Shown here: one piece after another, positions 12,294 to 24,339 of the stretch
How the letters are laid out: every line of letters begins with the position of its first letter
How positions within the stretch are numbered: position 1 is the stretch's first letter
Assembly (NCBI GenBank): GCA_038503065.1
Contig: JBCAMK010000018.1
Span: forward strand, 620,001 to 684,000
Source: Paragyromitra xinjiangensis
Lineage: Eukaryota; Ascomycota; Pezizomycetes; Pezizales; Discinaceae
Length of the DNA stretch: 64,000 nt
Direction: 5' to 3'
Position numbers and translations under genes: made by a program
Notes under the pieces: model-generated
Seen by the model: only the letters and a program-made list of their open reading frames with translations
Told to the model about the DNA's origin: nothing
Databases searched by the model: none

Positions 12294-15243
12294 ATGTCTC
12301 GACGCCGCAGCCGACTGCCCCATGCTGTTAACCCAGATTGCGGATTCCAAGTAAACGAGTTCCTGAAGGGAGTAATTATTACCGATCTTCAAGTCTTATT
12401 TGCCCTCGCTGATCCCTCTCCGCCCCCAGCTCGCTGCCCGAACCCCCCGAACCCCGAAAGATACGCAAATACCTGTATCAAAAAACGATAGACATGCATC
12501 CAAGTTACAAAGCCATCTTACTGATCCTGTAACCTTAATTTTCTGGGATGGAGTAACGAAGCAGGCTGACTCCATCCCTGAAACACTCGCTGTCGTTGAG
12601 AGGGGTGAAGCAAAACAGCAGGAACCAATAAGAAAGTCATCTGCAAAGAAGAAAAAGAGCACCAAAAGAGCAATTTCGAGAGATATTGAATGGGATACCC
12701 TAATAAGCGATGGAAAAACATCAGCCCCTCCGAAGAAACGACGAAGAAAGCATTACGTGGTTCACAATTCTCTCCCACTATCACGAGATCTTCAGAATGA
12801 TAGGCTCCAGTTCGCGCTTCCGGAGGTTAGATTCCCTTTCTGGGAATTATTTAGTTGGCTGACGTTAGGATTGTGGTTACAGCCTTACGATCCGCGGATG
12901 GGTCCGATAACTGCCCAAACATGCGGAAGCAACCAGAAAATCTCTAGCACATCAGTTAAAAGCCATGCTGCACGCGTGTCCAGTGCGAAGCCACTCCTTC
13001 CATTAAGCGTGATTCGCAGCATGCTTGTGCGTCCTGAAAGAAAAAGAAGCCCTATGGAATCACCTAATTATACTACGAGTGGTGTCTATGCGTCCCGAGT
13101 GATACCTCGAAGTAGGCCTGGAAGTGGATTCGACCACGTTAACGGCAATCGACAATTTTTATTTTCTGCAGATCCTATGGGCAATGGGTTCAGTTCTATG
13201 TACGCTGGCAAAACTGTATCGAAATTGGTAGGTTACATTCTTCCCAACCGCGGAAGCATGGAGATCTATTTGCTTATGCGGGGGGAAAGCTTGCTTGCCC
13301 TGCTATGCCACTAGAATACGAGGCATCGCTTTTGCCGTCTGTGCCGAGGGCTGTATGTGCTTCACTCGGCGTAGGGACACCGGTTGAGTCCGAAATTGAG
13401 ATTACGGCTGAGCCTTCGAAATCGACTCCTATCGGGCTGAAATACCCTGCGACAAAGCGGAAAGCCAATGATTCTGTAGAAACTCCTGAGCAGCCCTTAA
13501 CGGTACGTATTAAAGTCTTTAGTATAGCATTTGAGGTAGAATCTCTCGAGCTCAAATTACCTAAGGGAATAATGGTGAGACTCGTTCTTACGGTATCTTC
13601 CCCAAGATTTAAGGGTCGAGGGCTAAAGGGGTTGGCATGGATTACTACAGAAACTTGTGAAAGTGTAGAGGAAAATTAGGGTTCTAGAACCGTAGAGCAC
13701 TCTAGGATTCTTGGTGTAATTGACGAATTGACAGATGAGAAGGCTGACAAAAGCTCGCGCGAAAAGCCCCGGAAGCCAATTACACAACAGGAATGCTTCC
13801 CCCATGAAGTTAAACCGCTTCCTAAGGGCCATTTTGAGCAAATTGAGGGCCTAGCCGATGAAATTGCCGCTGAAAATCAGAACCCTAATAACGAACCCAC
13901 GCCAAAAAGCATACAGAAAGGGTTTGAAAGGGTATCAAAGCAGACTCCTAAGGGGGATCTAGCTATCTGCAGGATACAAGACATCGAAACAGACGAATGT
14001 CTAGTATGTCTCTTTCATTTTCTGGGCGGTTCAAGTTTCTGATTTTAAAAGTTTACACCCTTCGGTCTGCGGAGACGGCAGGCTAAACTCGAGATGAGGG
14101 CTTTATCTCCACCATCATTTACTAGACACTCATCTAAGGGATTACTTGGGCAAGCGGTCGGTGTGCCTGAGGCGAGAGCACCATCACCCGTTAGGGGCTC
14201 CCCTGAGAGATCTCGAGTTTCAGCTGCTGGCTCCATTCCAGGAGGAAAGAAGCCACCGACTCCCCATAACAAACAGACAAGAAGGGTTCTCATTGGCAGT
14301 GACGAAAGCGAGGCAGAGCCTACACCCTTAGGTAGGATGGCCAAGTCCACGCTTAGTTTTGGGATTTTTTCGTTCTGGGCTGAGGCATACAGTTTCCCGA
14401 CGCTTGTTTACCAACAGGCCTTCTAAAAGCAGCTACTTCTCGATTGCTCAACGGGTCCTGAAGGATAATTCGGGCAACAGTGTGAAATTATCTCCGGCGG
14501 GATATTTACGTTGGTCTGATCAGGCAACCCAACATTTCCCTATTTTTAATGAGGCGATAGGCGAGGAGGAACAAGATGTCTCTAAGGATGGTGAGGGCAT
14601 GGTGGTCAGAAGTACGATCCTTACTGGTACCTATGACTTGAGCACGAAATTCTCGACACCCAACCGCAGCCGCACCCTTATGACTCCAGTAGCACTTAAA
14701 GATCTACTTAATCGCACAGGAAGTTCTAGTAAACGACGGCCTTCAGTCTCCGGTATTTTTCGCGGAAGGGCATCATATTTTACTAATCCTAAGCTAGTTG
14801 AACTAAGCAATCAAGAACAAAGGGAGGTAGCGCTCCAAGCAGGCGTCGGCCTAGTACCAACGTCAGATCTACCATCTACATCGACCGTCTCTAGGCCAAA
14901 AGGTGCATACGAACTCCAAGAGAACCCTCGTGTGATTCGTCCCTACGTTTCGCCACTCAGGAAATCATCTCCCGAAGCCACAGGAAACAGAAAACCAAGA
15001 AAACGAACCCGCCAAACAACCACGACTTCAAGGCCTGAGACCCAAACTCAGAAGAGGTTTAAACTACCCTTATCCAATGACATGACAGAGACCTTAACGG
15101 ATAGTAGTCTTGGGGAGACCGGAACTATTGCCAAGAGATCGAGAACTACTTTATTGAAGAAGCGGACAGAGCTTAATTTAGGGAGCCCGAACATTGACAT
15201 AAGGAGAATAGCTAGTTTTGCGGCGGTTTGGGAGGCATGGTGA
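12294..15243 (+). CDS. Uncharacterised large basic, probably disordered protein
   Basis: I do not recognise this protein. Open segments join through consistent introns: exons about 12294-12350, 12394-12825, 12883-13111, 13172-13227, 13290-13502, 13680-14003, 14052-14331 and 14393-15243, totalling about 813 residues. Best supported are the introns 12826-12882 (GTTAGA, CTGAC branch, TTACAG), 13112-13171 (T-rich, TGCAG) and 14004-14051 (GTATGT, CTGAT branch). The product is rich in Lys, Arg, Ser, Pro and Thr, with clusters such as KKKKSTKR and KKRRRK that look like nuclear localisation signals. It has no membrane segment or known fold. The start (MSRRRSRLP) depends on a 43-base intron and is uncertain, as is the stretch around an in-frame TAG at 13677. 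If that stop is exonic, the gene is broken there. A nuclear role is inferred from composition only. Confidence 0.55.
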
Positions 15244-17380
15244 TATTGGGGATGGATTTTCAGGATATACTTTAGGTATGGGCATGTTTGCGAACGATAT
15301 CTGAGCCATGTGGAAACTGCTACGAAGGTTTTTTTTGCATTTTTTCTGTCTTAGTTTGTGGGATGACATCGAGTTGTCGTACCACGGCGCTTTTAATTTG
15401 CAACTGCAGAATCAGTGACTGCATAGAATTATCGCTAGTTCTAAGGTGGCGTCTACCCAGACTAGAATTAACGCCTAAGTGGTATGAATACAGGAACCCA
15501 TATCCGGTTCACTAGGAAGGATTGCCGAACATATAGTTGATGGTTAAAGATGGCCGAAGTCTCCAGCCTAGTAGGTCGGAGTTTTCAACCATGATGCCTC
15601 TCATGCGTTGTTGATTTTTGGAGTATTGGTTCCCATCCGTGCAATGCTTGAGTGTGTAATTGCTGGAACTTTGCAGCACAGCCTATCACTCGCATTAGCT
15701 AAAAATCCAAACAGACCACCCCAGCGTAGTAGTGTAGGGTTTCGGTATGGTTAGCGCATAACGTGTGTTTGGGGTTGCACAAGGGTTTGCGGTTGTGGCG
15801 GTGTATTTTGGGTTCTAGAATGTGACAACCGGCACTCGGACCGAACCCCACCGAAAAACGAGGCTTAGGCGACATCAAACTTAATCGGGGTGATGAAATA
15901 AAGTGAGACTGGATAAGACATAGAGCATGGGCTGATATGTAGATCTAGGAAGTTCCCTAGTTTAGATGTGGCCTAGTGACTCTGCCTCCTGGAGCTCACT
16001 GACCAAGCAGCAGGCACCGCTTTTATGACGAGTTTTATGAGTTTTATTATAGAGAAAGATCGGCTGCTATCACAGGATAGACCCTTCATGTGTATCCATC
16101 TTACGAGTAGGCACTGTTGCCAAGATACCTAATTTCCCGACGCTACAAATCCCTCTCCCGCATGCACCTTCCTTTCACATCATCGCCATCTATCGCTTGA
16201 ATCGATTAGCAACAAAACGTTTCGCGCAGGGAATGAACCTCCTAATGGCTTAAGTCATAGTGTTGGCTAATGTCAAGCATGCAGCCAGAAAGCTTGCTCT
16301 CAAGAATCCGCAAGCTACTAAGCCCTTGATTCAGTAATGATCATCATGACGGACTGGGTGTTTGGGATAACACATGTTACAAAAATACTCGTGTAAATAA
16401 GTTAATGCCTTCCGGAATGGATTCTGTGAAAGCTCTGATTACCTCAACCCCAATATTGGGAAGGCTGAGGACGGAATGGTAACTAAAGATACTCTTAGAA
16501 ATAGTATTATCTTCCTCAGTAGATAGATAGATAGATAAATCATACACGCATCCAGCCCTTAGGCTATGGTGGAATCTTCCTCAGCAAAAATGTGGACAGA
16601 TAAAAGTTATTTTAGAGGCTGCCAAAGAATCCGGAGGAAAGGATTGTAAGGTGTCGTCTGAGGAGTGCATTCGCAGTGACTGAGGGAAGGTATGTGGAGG
16701 AGGTTTACAACCAATCAGGCTGTAGAGTACAATCGGACCATAGTTCTAACCAATCAGGGTTTGAGTACCAACAAACCAAGTTCGCCACTAAGTTTATGTA
16801 GCAGTAACCAGCCCGTCATGATGATTGAGTAGTTGTCGGTTGATTCTCAAGGTAGACGCAGTCGGTTAGGTCCCAATCAGCAACGATCAATTTCGAAGTG
16901 CTCCAATATTCCCAAGAAATATTCAGTCCAGATGATGGGCGCTCCACGCATACAGAGGCCGCGGGGTTGACCGTCTCCTGGGGAACTTGATTCAAGGCTG
17001 GTTTGTACCTATTTCTCGTTTTGACAAGCTTAAGCATAGCCTAATGAGGTAAATAAGTAGATCCTGATATGCACACATCAGAATAGTCGAGTGCTTCTTC
17101 GTGATGCAAGCGCGTCGCAAGACATGCCTACGGAAGACCTGTGTTTTAGCGCTTCTAGCAGCAGCAGTAGGTCCATGGCATTTTGGAAATGTGATCTCAC
17201 TTAGATATTGGTTACTCTTCGGTAGGGGATCCAAACACCACGATAAGGAATTGATGAGTCTCCTCACGGAGTTACATTTTGAATTAAAGCGCCACGGCAA
17301 GCCAGTAGCAAGCACAGGGCTCCACATTTCCGACCTATAACCTGTACTCTATCGCCCTACACACAAGACGAAGATATCCT
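15244..17380. other. Intergenic region between convergent genes
   Basis: This 2.1-kb gap lies between the disordered-protein gene and the GPI-protein gene. Small open frames occur near 16816-17340 on both strands, overlapping each other, without domains. I see only a short AGAT repeat. Confidence 0.5.
16521..16536 (+). repeat. (AGAT)4 microsatellite
   Basis: Four perfect AGAT units are flanked by AGT and AAATC. It is short and of no apparent functional meaning, though possibly useful as a polymorphic marker. Confidence 0.85.
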
Positions 17381-18382
17381 CTAGATCATAAATACAGCAA
17401 CGACAACAGCCGCAACAGCACTTCCCATCCCCCAGAAGGACCCTTTCAACGATCCTGCGGCATTTTCTCCCTCCGAGGCAGTTCCATTTGTAGAAGTACC
17501 AGTACCAGTACCCGTGGCGGTATCTGAGGAATTGGAGGAATTGGAGGAAGTGCTAATAGAGGCGTTTGATGAAACGAACGAGTAGCTAGAGAAAGGCTTC
17601 TGGGACAATATCGCGGGGTAATTGCTCGTATCGAGATCGGGACACAAAACAGCTACATTCGCGATGAAGATATCATCAGTTCCGTATGTCACGCCTGAGA
17701 TGTCATAGGTGAACACAGAGGCTTGAGTGAGACAGCTGTTTTTGCAAAAGTCGGCGGTTCCTTCGGGGGTGTTGAGCGAGGTATCGTTGTATTGCAAAGT
17801 GGTAAGGTTGCTATAGCTCTCCTCGAGGATACAGAATCTACCGTTGTTTCTAGAGAAGGGACGGATATTAACTTCAACTAAAAGAAGTAATGGAAGCTCC
17901 CAAGTAAATAAAACTCACAAATCTCTCGTGCAAGTCGACCAATACATCATCTCCACGACCGGTAGATTTTTATCCGCAGCACCCGCCAACAAAGTTGCGC
18001 CCATCGGTCCCTCGGAATCAAAAACCGAGAATCCGATATCAGTCAGTTGCGAAGTCGCAGCTTCGATATCGGTCTCTGAACACTCCGCCCTGAGGGTGTC
18101 TCTCCATTTTCTGAAACCGTCAATGCACTCGTATGTGCAACCCTCTTCAAGAACCTTCAGAGGATCAGTGGGTTTCACGATCTGGAATAACCCATTTTTG
18201 TCGCAAGGGATTTCCGCTGCGTAGGCAGTCACGCAGGCGTCAGAGACGCCCCAGGAAGCGGGGATAGTAAAATTAGCGATTTCGCCGTCTTCATTGGTGG
18301 CGGTTATGTTGAAACTGAATGTAGCTGAGGCAAGAGGGATGATGAGGGTAGCGAGAGTGATCAGCCGGGTAGTGGAAACCAT
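17381..18382 (-). CDS. Secreted cysteine-rich protein, probable GPI anchor
   Basis: This is a predicted cell-surface protein of 310 residues in two exons, 17919-18382 and 17381-17849. The intron has donor GTGAGT. The N-terminus MVSTTRLITLATLIIPLASA looks like a signal peptide with cleavage near residue 20. About ten cysteines are spread over the next 220 residues (for example GCTYEC and FCKNSC), suggesting disulfide-bonded extracellular structure. A Ser/Thr/Asn-rich stretch with TGTGTGTSTNGT follows, probably O-glycosylated. The protein ends in a hydrophobic tail (AVAAVVVAVFMI) with no charged residue after it, the layout of a GPI-anchor signal. I do not recognise the central domain. A wall or surface role, including interaction with the environment, is inference from architecture. 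Confidence 0.8.
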
Positions 18383-20420
18383 TTTTGAAAAAAAAGTGGT
18401 GTTGTCCGTGATTTCGTAGAACTAGTAATTGAATAATCGCAGACGAACAGTTTATTTTATAGCAATGAGCGTATTAAGGTAAGCGTGATCGAAAGCTATG
18501 ATAAGGATTGACTTGAGTTGGTTCCGATAATGAAGGGAAAGAAATAGAGAAATCTTGGGCATATATAGTGATTTATAAAGCCCTAGTAGTTCACCAATCA
18601 CTTGGCAGTACCGTAGAAACTAGAAAAATACACTATCTCTGCGTAAGGATTCAACCCCGTCGCTAGCCTTGAAGGGAAACTTTCAAAGCTCGAGTCAGAT
18701 CTCTCGGCTGTGTCTATACCACTTCAGGTACCCCCTAAACCAATCGAAGTTAGAATTAGATAACAATCCTTACGATCCGATAGTGGATTTTTCCAGTTTC
18801 TACGCGCGGTAAGCCGCCACTATTCACGTATTGACTCATGAAATAGTAGCGAACCATGCTTGTGGGGGCAATAGTTTCAAAACCAGGTCTGTAATCTGTC
18901 TAATTTAGCCTTCAAATGCATAACCTTATTTTAACCATCTTGGTACTTGCATATCTGGCGAGAACTATTGCAAAGTGGCCCCTATTCATGTGGAATCCTA
19001 CTAGGATTACAGTGTGGGTAAGTGACTTGTTTGTTGACTTGGCAGGCGGTAAGCTTACTTCATGCAAGAAACATAGAAAGAAAGGGGGAAGGTAAGTCTG
19101 AACGTAGATTAGATACTAACTTCATACGAGGATAAGCTGGTAACCGTGCGGCATCATGTGTTTTTCTCACCACCAAGAAGTTGAGGGTGGCCAGTCGTGC
19201 TCTCCAGATTGGTAAATGCCAAGTTCTTGGCTTAGATCTGCGATCAACCTCGAGGCCAAGGAATTGGTGCTCGGGGTTACAGAAATTAACTAGCAACTGT
19301 ATCTGCTTTTCTTTCTATATCAGTATTTCTATTTCGCAGCAAATTTTGAGAGATAAACAGACCGATATTTCGACGAAAACCAAACGTTAGGGGGCAGGCA
19401 GAACGGTCCGATATGGAAACGCACGACAATTCCCTAGGAGTTTCCGTGAGGTTAATATCAAGAAATAGTCTATCAGAACTCATAGTACAAGCACCTTATA
19501 AAGGTTCTAGCGTGTATAAATTATCGATCGATCAATCAATTCTGGCCATAAGAATGTTTGCATATGGGCCAAACCGGAAAGGGACTGTTTCATGCACACC
19601 AGTACCATCCTATAGTGATAGCTGCTCTACAGGAATATAAGTCCGTCCCAACTTCGTATTCTCGTAGGAGCGAGCGTATCGTATTCTGAGCAGCAGGGTC
19701 AGACAGCAGCCGAGTGACATATAGTGATTTCGCTGTAAATTCCAATAATGCTCTCTCAGAATCCCCCAAGGTTCAGGGAAGGATTGATACTCCTTCAAAT
19801 ATGTACCGCAAAGACTACAGTCGTACTAGGTAGTGTCTGCAACTGAAGCTTCGCTCTTGGGATAGTTAGTTCTAGAATAACGTTGTTGGTTCTCCAAGGA
19901 GAGTCCCAAAGGCGTCGAGAGGTATTTTAGAGGTAATTTGCGGATCTCGACGACGTACTAGAAAGGCCTTAAGTCTGAATTAAGAGAACATACATGTTCT
20001 TGCATCCCCATAAGCTCAACTAAGACACGATATTTGACGTCACTGGAACGGTAGGGAGGGTAACTGCATCTGCAGGCTAACCTTAACGGAACTCCAGTGA
20101 TTCGTGGAATCCCACCAAACCCCTAACCCTAATACTGTTCGTGCACGAGAGCTCTTCGGTCTCGATAGTGACCCATCTAGGCACTCGTGTGAGGAAGCGT
20201 TGTGGTGAGTTTCCCCTGCAGTACACAATTCACGCCCTGCATTAAATTAAAGTCTTATATTAACTCTTCTTTCCGTGACAAGGTTGAATACTCAGCCACT
20301 GACAGAGCTCCACGCATTTGCGTAGAGCCGTCCGTCAAAGTCCCTATCCTCTCCACGGGTCAACGAAGCAACCCCTCCAACGTCTCCTTCCCGAACCCCC
20401 ACGATCGAAAAATAGGTAGC
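18383..20420. other. Divergent intergenic region
   Basis: This is a 2-kb gap upstream of both the GPI-protein gene (-) and the Dpb3-like gene (+). It has only short open frames with no domains. The one notable site is a double telomere-like motif near 20121. Confidence 0.5.
20121..20132 (+). promoter_or_regulatory. Telobox-like CCCTAACCCTAA
   Basis: Two tandem copies of the CCCTAA telomere hexamer lie 289 bases upstream of the ATG of the Dpb3-like gene. Interstitial telomere-like motifs bind Myb/TRF-type factors in some eukaryotic promoters. Whether this one is functional here is unknown; chance is possible. Confidence 0.35.
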
Positions 20421-21207
20421 ATGCCGTACAACAACTCCGCGATTCCTCCCGCCGAAGAGGTTACGGGTCATTCAGCTCTCCCGCGTAAGCTACACTCTAC
20501 TCCTCGTTGCTGTGCTGGGATTGACTGGGAATAGTGTCGCGTGTGAAGAAAATCATACGTCTCGATGAAGAGGTCTCTGGATGCTCCAATAACGCGGCTT
20601 TCCTCGTTACTATCGCCGCAGTACGTGCTTTACCCTACTTGCTGGTTCGGGAAGCTCAATTAGCTCATGGCGTGTCTGTTGTAGGAAATGTTTGTACAGT
20701 ATCTGGCGGAACAGGGGTTGAAGATGACTTATGGTGATCGGAAACAACGGAAGACAATGCAATACAAAGATCTCGGTTCGTATATTCCGTTTATCCTTGT
20801 CAATGGAGGAATTGGCCAGTTAAATTAACGGTGGAGCAGCAAATGCGGTGGCCCGAATCGATAATCTCGAATTCCTCTCCGACGTTATTCCTCCCACAGT
20901 ACCTTTTAAGCAGATCCGGGAGAAGAAAAATAAAGTCACAAAGGACGCAGATGCGGGGCAATTGGTATTGCCAGGAGGACAAAAGATACTACCAATCGGC
21001 GCTCCCAATGGCAGCAAGAAGGCCGGAAAGGGTGGCAATGGAAAGAGTAAGGCTGCAGCACCCGAGGCCGATACACCCGTCGACAACGCAACTGAAGAGG
21101 AGGTGGGGGAAAATAGTGGAGAGGATGAACCAATGCCAGTCAAAAAGGGTGGACTGGAGAGATTTGCTTTTGATAAGAACAAGAGCCGCGATAAGGAAAT
21201 GAGTTAA
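20421..21207 (+). CDS. Histone-fold protein, DNA polymerase epsilon subunit C (Dpb3)-like
   Basis: This is a 202-residue CBF/NF-Y-type histone-fold protein like Dpb3/CHRAC subunits, which pair with a Dpb4-type partner in DNA polymerase epsilon or chromatin-remodelling complexes. Exons are 20421-20484, 20535-20620, 20685-20775 and 20840-21207. The fold is recognisable as RVKKIIRLDEEV, then CSNNAAFLVTIA, then EMFVQYLAEQG, then MQYKDLANAV and RIDNLEFLSDVIP. These correspond to helix 1, the long helix 2 and helix 3, and each helix straddles an intron. The C-terminal 90 residues are Lys/Gly/Glu-rich and probably disordered. The last acceptor could be three bases earlier (ag|cag), adding one alanine. 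Which complex it belongs to cannot be told from sequence alone; NF-YC and Bur6-type proteins are the alternatives but fit less well. Confidence 0.85.
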
Positions 21208-22173
21208 ATGGAGGTTTGGGAGGATGGTGGATATGAAGCGTGGATTCGGATTCCTTTCTTTATTGTTGGGTTATGGGGTGGCCAGTCTCTCTTAGCTTAT
21301 TGAATTCCATGATGGGCTAAATTATATCGATTTTTGGTCGGGTTTTGCTTTTTATTTCTTGATGTGTATTATTAGGGATTAGTTCAAAGGAGTTTTTATT
21401 TTCAGTAAAATTTGTGATCATACCCAAATCCTTTACGCAAAATTCTTTGTAATTGGCCTCTACGAGTGCTCTGATATGAGAGGATTCTCTTCGGTGAGTA
21501 CGTGAATGTCACGGAGGCTTCGCCCTACTATCGTCTACGAATCTGTTTCTAAAGATCGTGACAAGCTTAGTATAATTTTGGAGATTAATCCCGTAATAAA
21601 TTTGGATGTAGTTTTCTCTAGTACATGTAGTTAGCATGCAGAATCACGGGGTTTCGGGGAATCCAACAGGATCATGACATCTGACTCGTCCATATTTCCC
21701 AGCACTACCCAGGCAGAAAACAAACCACTCATTGATCAAAACTATCTCCTAAACACGATGGGTGATAGCCTCGTCCCTAACCATTTTCACGCAGCTTTCT
21801 CCTACAGTATGTGGCAGCTGCAGTCATTTGTGGATGCCTAAAGGATGGGTATCTGTGCCTAGCATCATATGCCTGTGTACCGTAAGCAGCAAGCTGCGCA
21901 GTGGGGCTGGACAGGAGACTAGGTATTTCTATCGAGGCTGCCGCCATAATCTTTCACCCGGGTACCAAGATTTCGGATAGAATGTTAAACTATGGTGGCT
22001 CATCATAACAAAAAAACTCCTACAAACCGTACGATCCCAACCATGCTATATAATGGACAAATCCATCCAACCACAGGCAAGCGGCGAATTTCGACAACTT
22101 ACTAACCCACCAATCCCTTGGCATCCCAGTCTATAAAACCGGACCTCCTCCCCCCAACTTTCTGTTTCTTCTC

Positions 22174-22251
22174 CACTTCGCACTTTTCGTTGGCAGCTGT
22201 TCTCCTTCGGGGTGCCTATCAGCCTGGGGCGATTGGGATGTTTGTAGTCGG
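22174..22251 (+). repeat. Direct repeat copy 1 (about 78 bases)
   Basis: This segment recurs 157 bases downstream. The core CTGTTCTCCTTCGGGGTGCC and the following ATCAG are identical in both copies, as is a 19-base block CGATTGGGATGTTTGTAGT. Several of the differences outside these blocks are C/T or G/A transitions. Confidence 0.85.
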
Positions 22252-22330
22252 TTTGCGTGTGATATTTTTGGGTTGGTTTTGGTTAGTTTTGGTTTGCTAA
22301 TCAGTGCAAATGATGACAAGCTCGAGTGGG

Positions 22331-22408
22331 CACTTCACGCCTTTCGCTTCCTGCTGTTCTCCTTCGGGGTGCCTATCAGTCAGGAGCGATTGGGATGTTT
22401 GTAGTTGG
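22331..22408 (+). repeat. Direct repeat copy 2 (about 78 bases)
   Basis: This is the second copy of the segment at 22174. Spacing between copies is 79 bases. The 5' part (CACTTC...CTG) is more diverged than the core. Confidence 0.85.
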
Positions 22409-22517
22409 CTGGAGCGTGGGGAAGAAGTCTGATGCGTATATACTGATAATGTTTTGGTTTTTTTTTAGTTTTATTTTTTTTTGTAAATAGTTTAATGGGA
22501 ATATTATGGGATTTTTG

Positions 22518-22583
22518 CTTCTTCGTCTTCTTCGTCTTCGTCTTCGTCTTCTTCGTCTTCGTCTTCGTCTTCGTCTTCTTCTT
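22518..22583 (+). repeat. CTT/CTTCGT simple repeat
   Basis: This is an imperfect array of CTTCGT and CTTCTTCGT units over about 66 bases, followed by an imperfect GATGATGGCTTT-type repeat to about 22700. It reads as poly Leu/Arg in one frame, which explains the spurious open frame here. Confidence 0.9.
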
Positions 22584-23360
22584 TGGTTTGTAGTTGCAGG
22601 AATTACATGTACTTCCTTCGATACTTATTTAATTGGTGATGATTCTAGCGATGGCTTTGATGATGGCTTTGATGATAACTTCGATGATAGTTTTAATGAC
22701 CTCCATGATCTCGCTGACTATCCCGCTGACCATGATTGAATGCGATTCCTTCGATGCCGCAAACGTTCTCAAGGCACCCTCCCGCACGCTCTCCCGGTCA
22801 TCAAAGTATCCATCCCAATTTATCAGCCTGCAAGTCTAGGGTTGACGCTGCAAACGTCCTAAAGTCACTAAATGGGCTATTAAGATCTATAAATCACTTG
22901 AAAGGTTGGGGATTCTTGTGAAAAGGAGACAAGATAACTATCCTGTATCATGCTAGGTTTCAAGGTCTAGATAACTTACCCCTATTAACGCGTCCTCTCA
23001 TCAAAAAGACTCTCTGACAGCCGGTGGTGCCCTCGTTGGCGAGCGAAAAGCTCCGGGGAACTAGGATCCCATTGATAGTTAACGTGATGGGATAACGAGT
23101 TGCTCCAAAAGGTAGAATAACACTCGCTCACCGCTGGTGTGAAAACCTCAAGACTGGTACGGTACGTCCTTTGCTCTAGGTTCTTTCGGGGTGTTGTAAA
23201 CAGAGATTCTGCTATGGACGTGAATTATATACTAATACAAACAGATGCACCGTACAAGTCTTCTGAAACTGCAAACTAGGCATCCAATGCGCCGAAAGAA
23301 ACACATGTATTGATTATTGAAACAAGTTTCCGCTAAACATTGGTATCTTTAAAACACACC

Positions 23361-24339
<979 letters not shown>

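Larger units (their letters stand above)
21208..23360. other. Intergenic region with repeats
   Basis: This is a 2.1-kb gap between the Dpb3-like gene and the 3' end of the isomerase gene (convergent). It contains a 78-base duplicated segment, a CTTCGT-type simple repeat and a second short repeated phrase (GCAAACGT with flanking similarity near 22758 and 22849). The open frames over 22506-22921 are low-complexity products of these repeats. No gene is supported. Confidence 0.55.

Noticed and set aside
22506..22921. Leu/Arg- and Asp-rich open frames
   Set aside because: Direct translation of the CTTCGT and GATGAT simple repeats; no other coding evidence.
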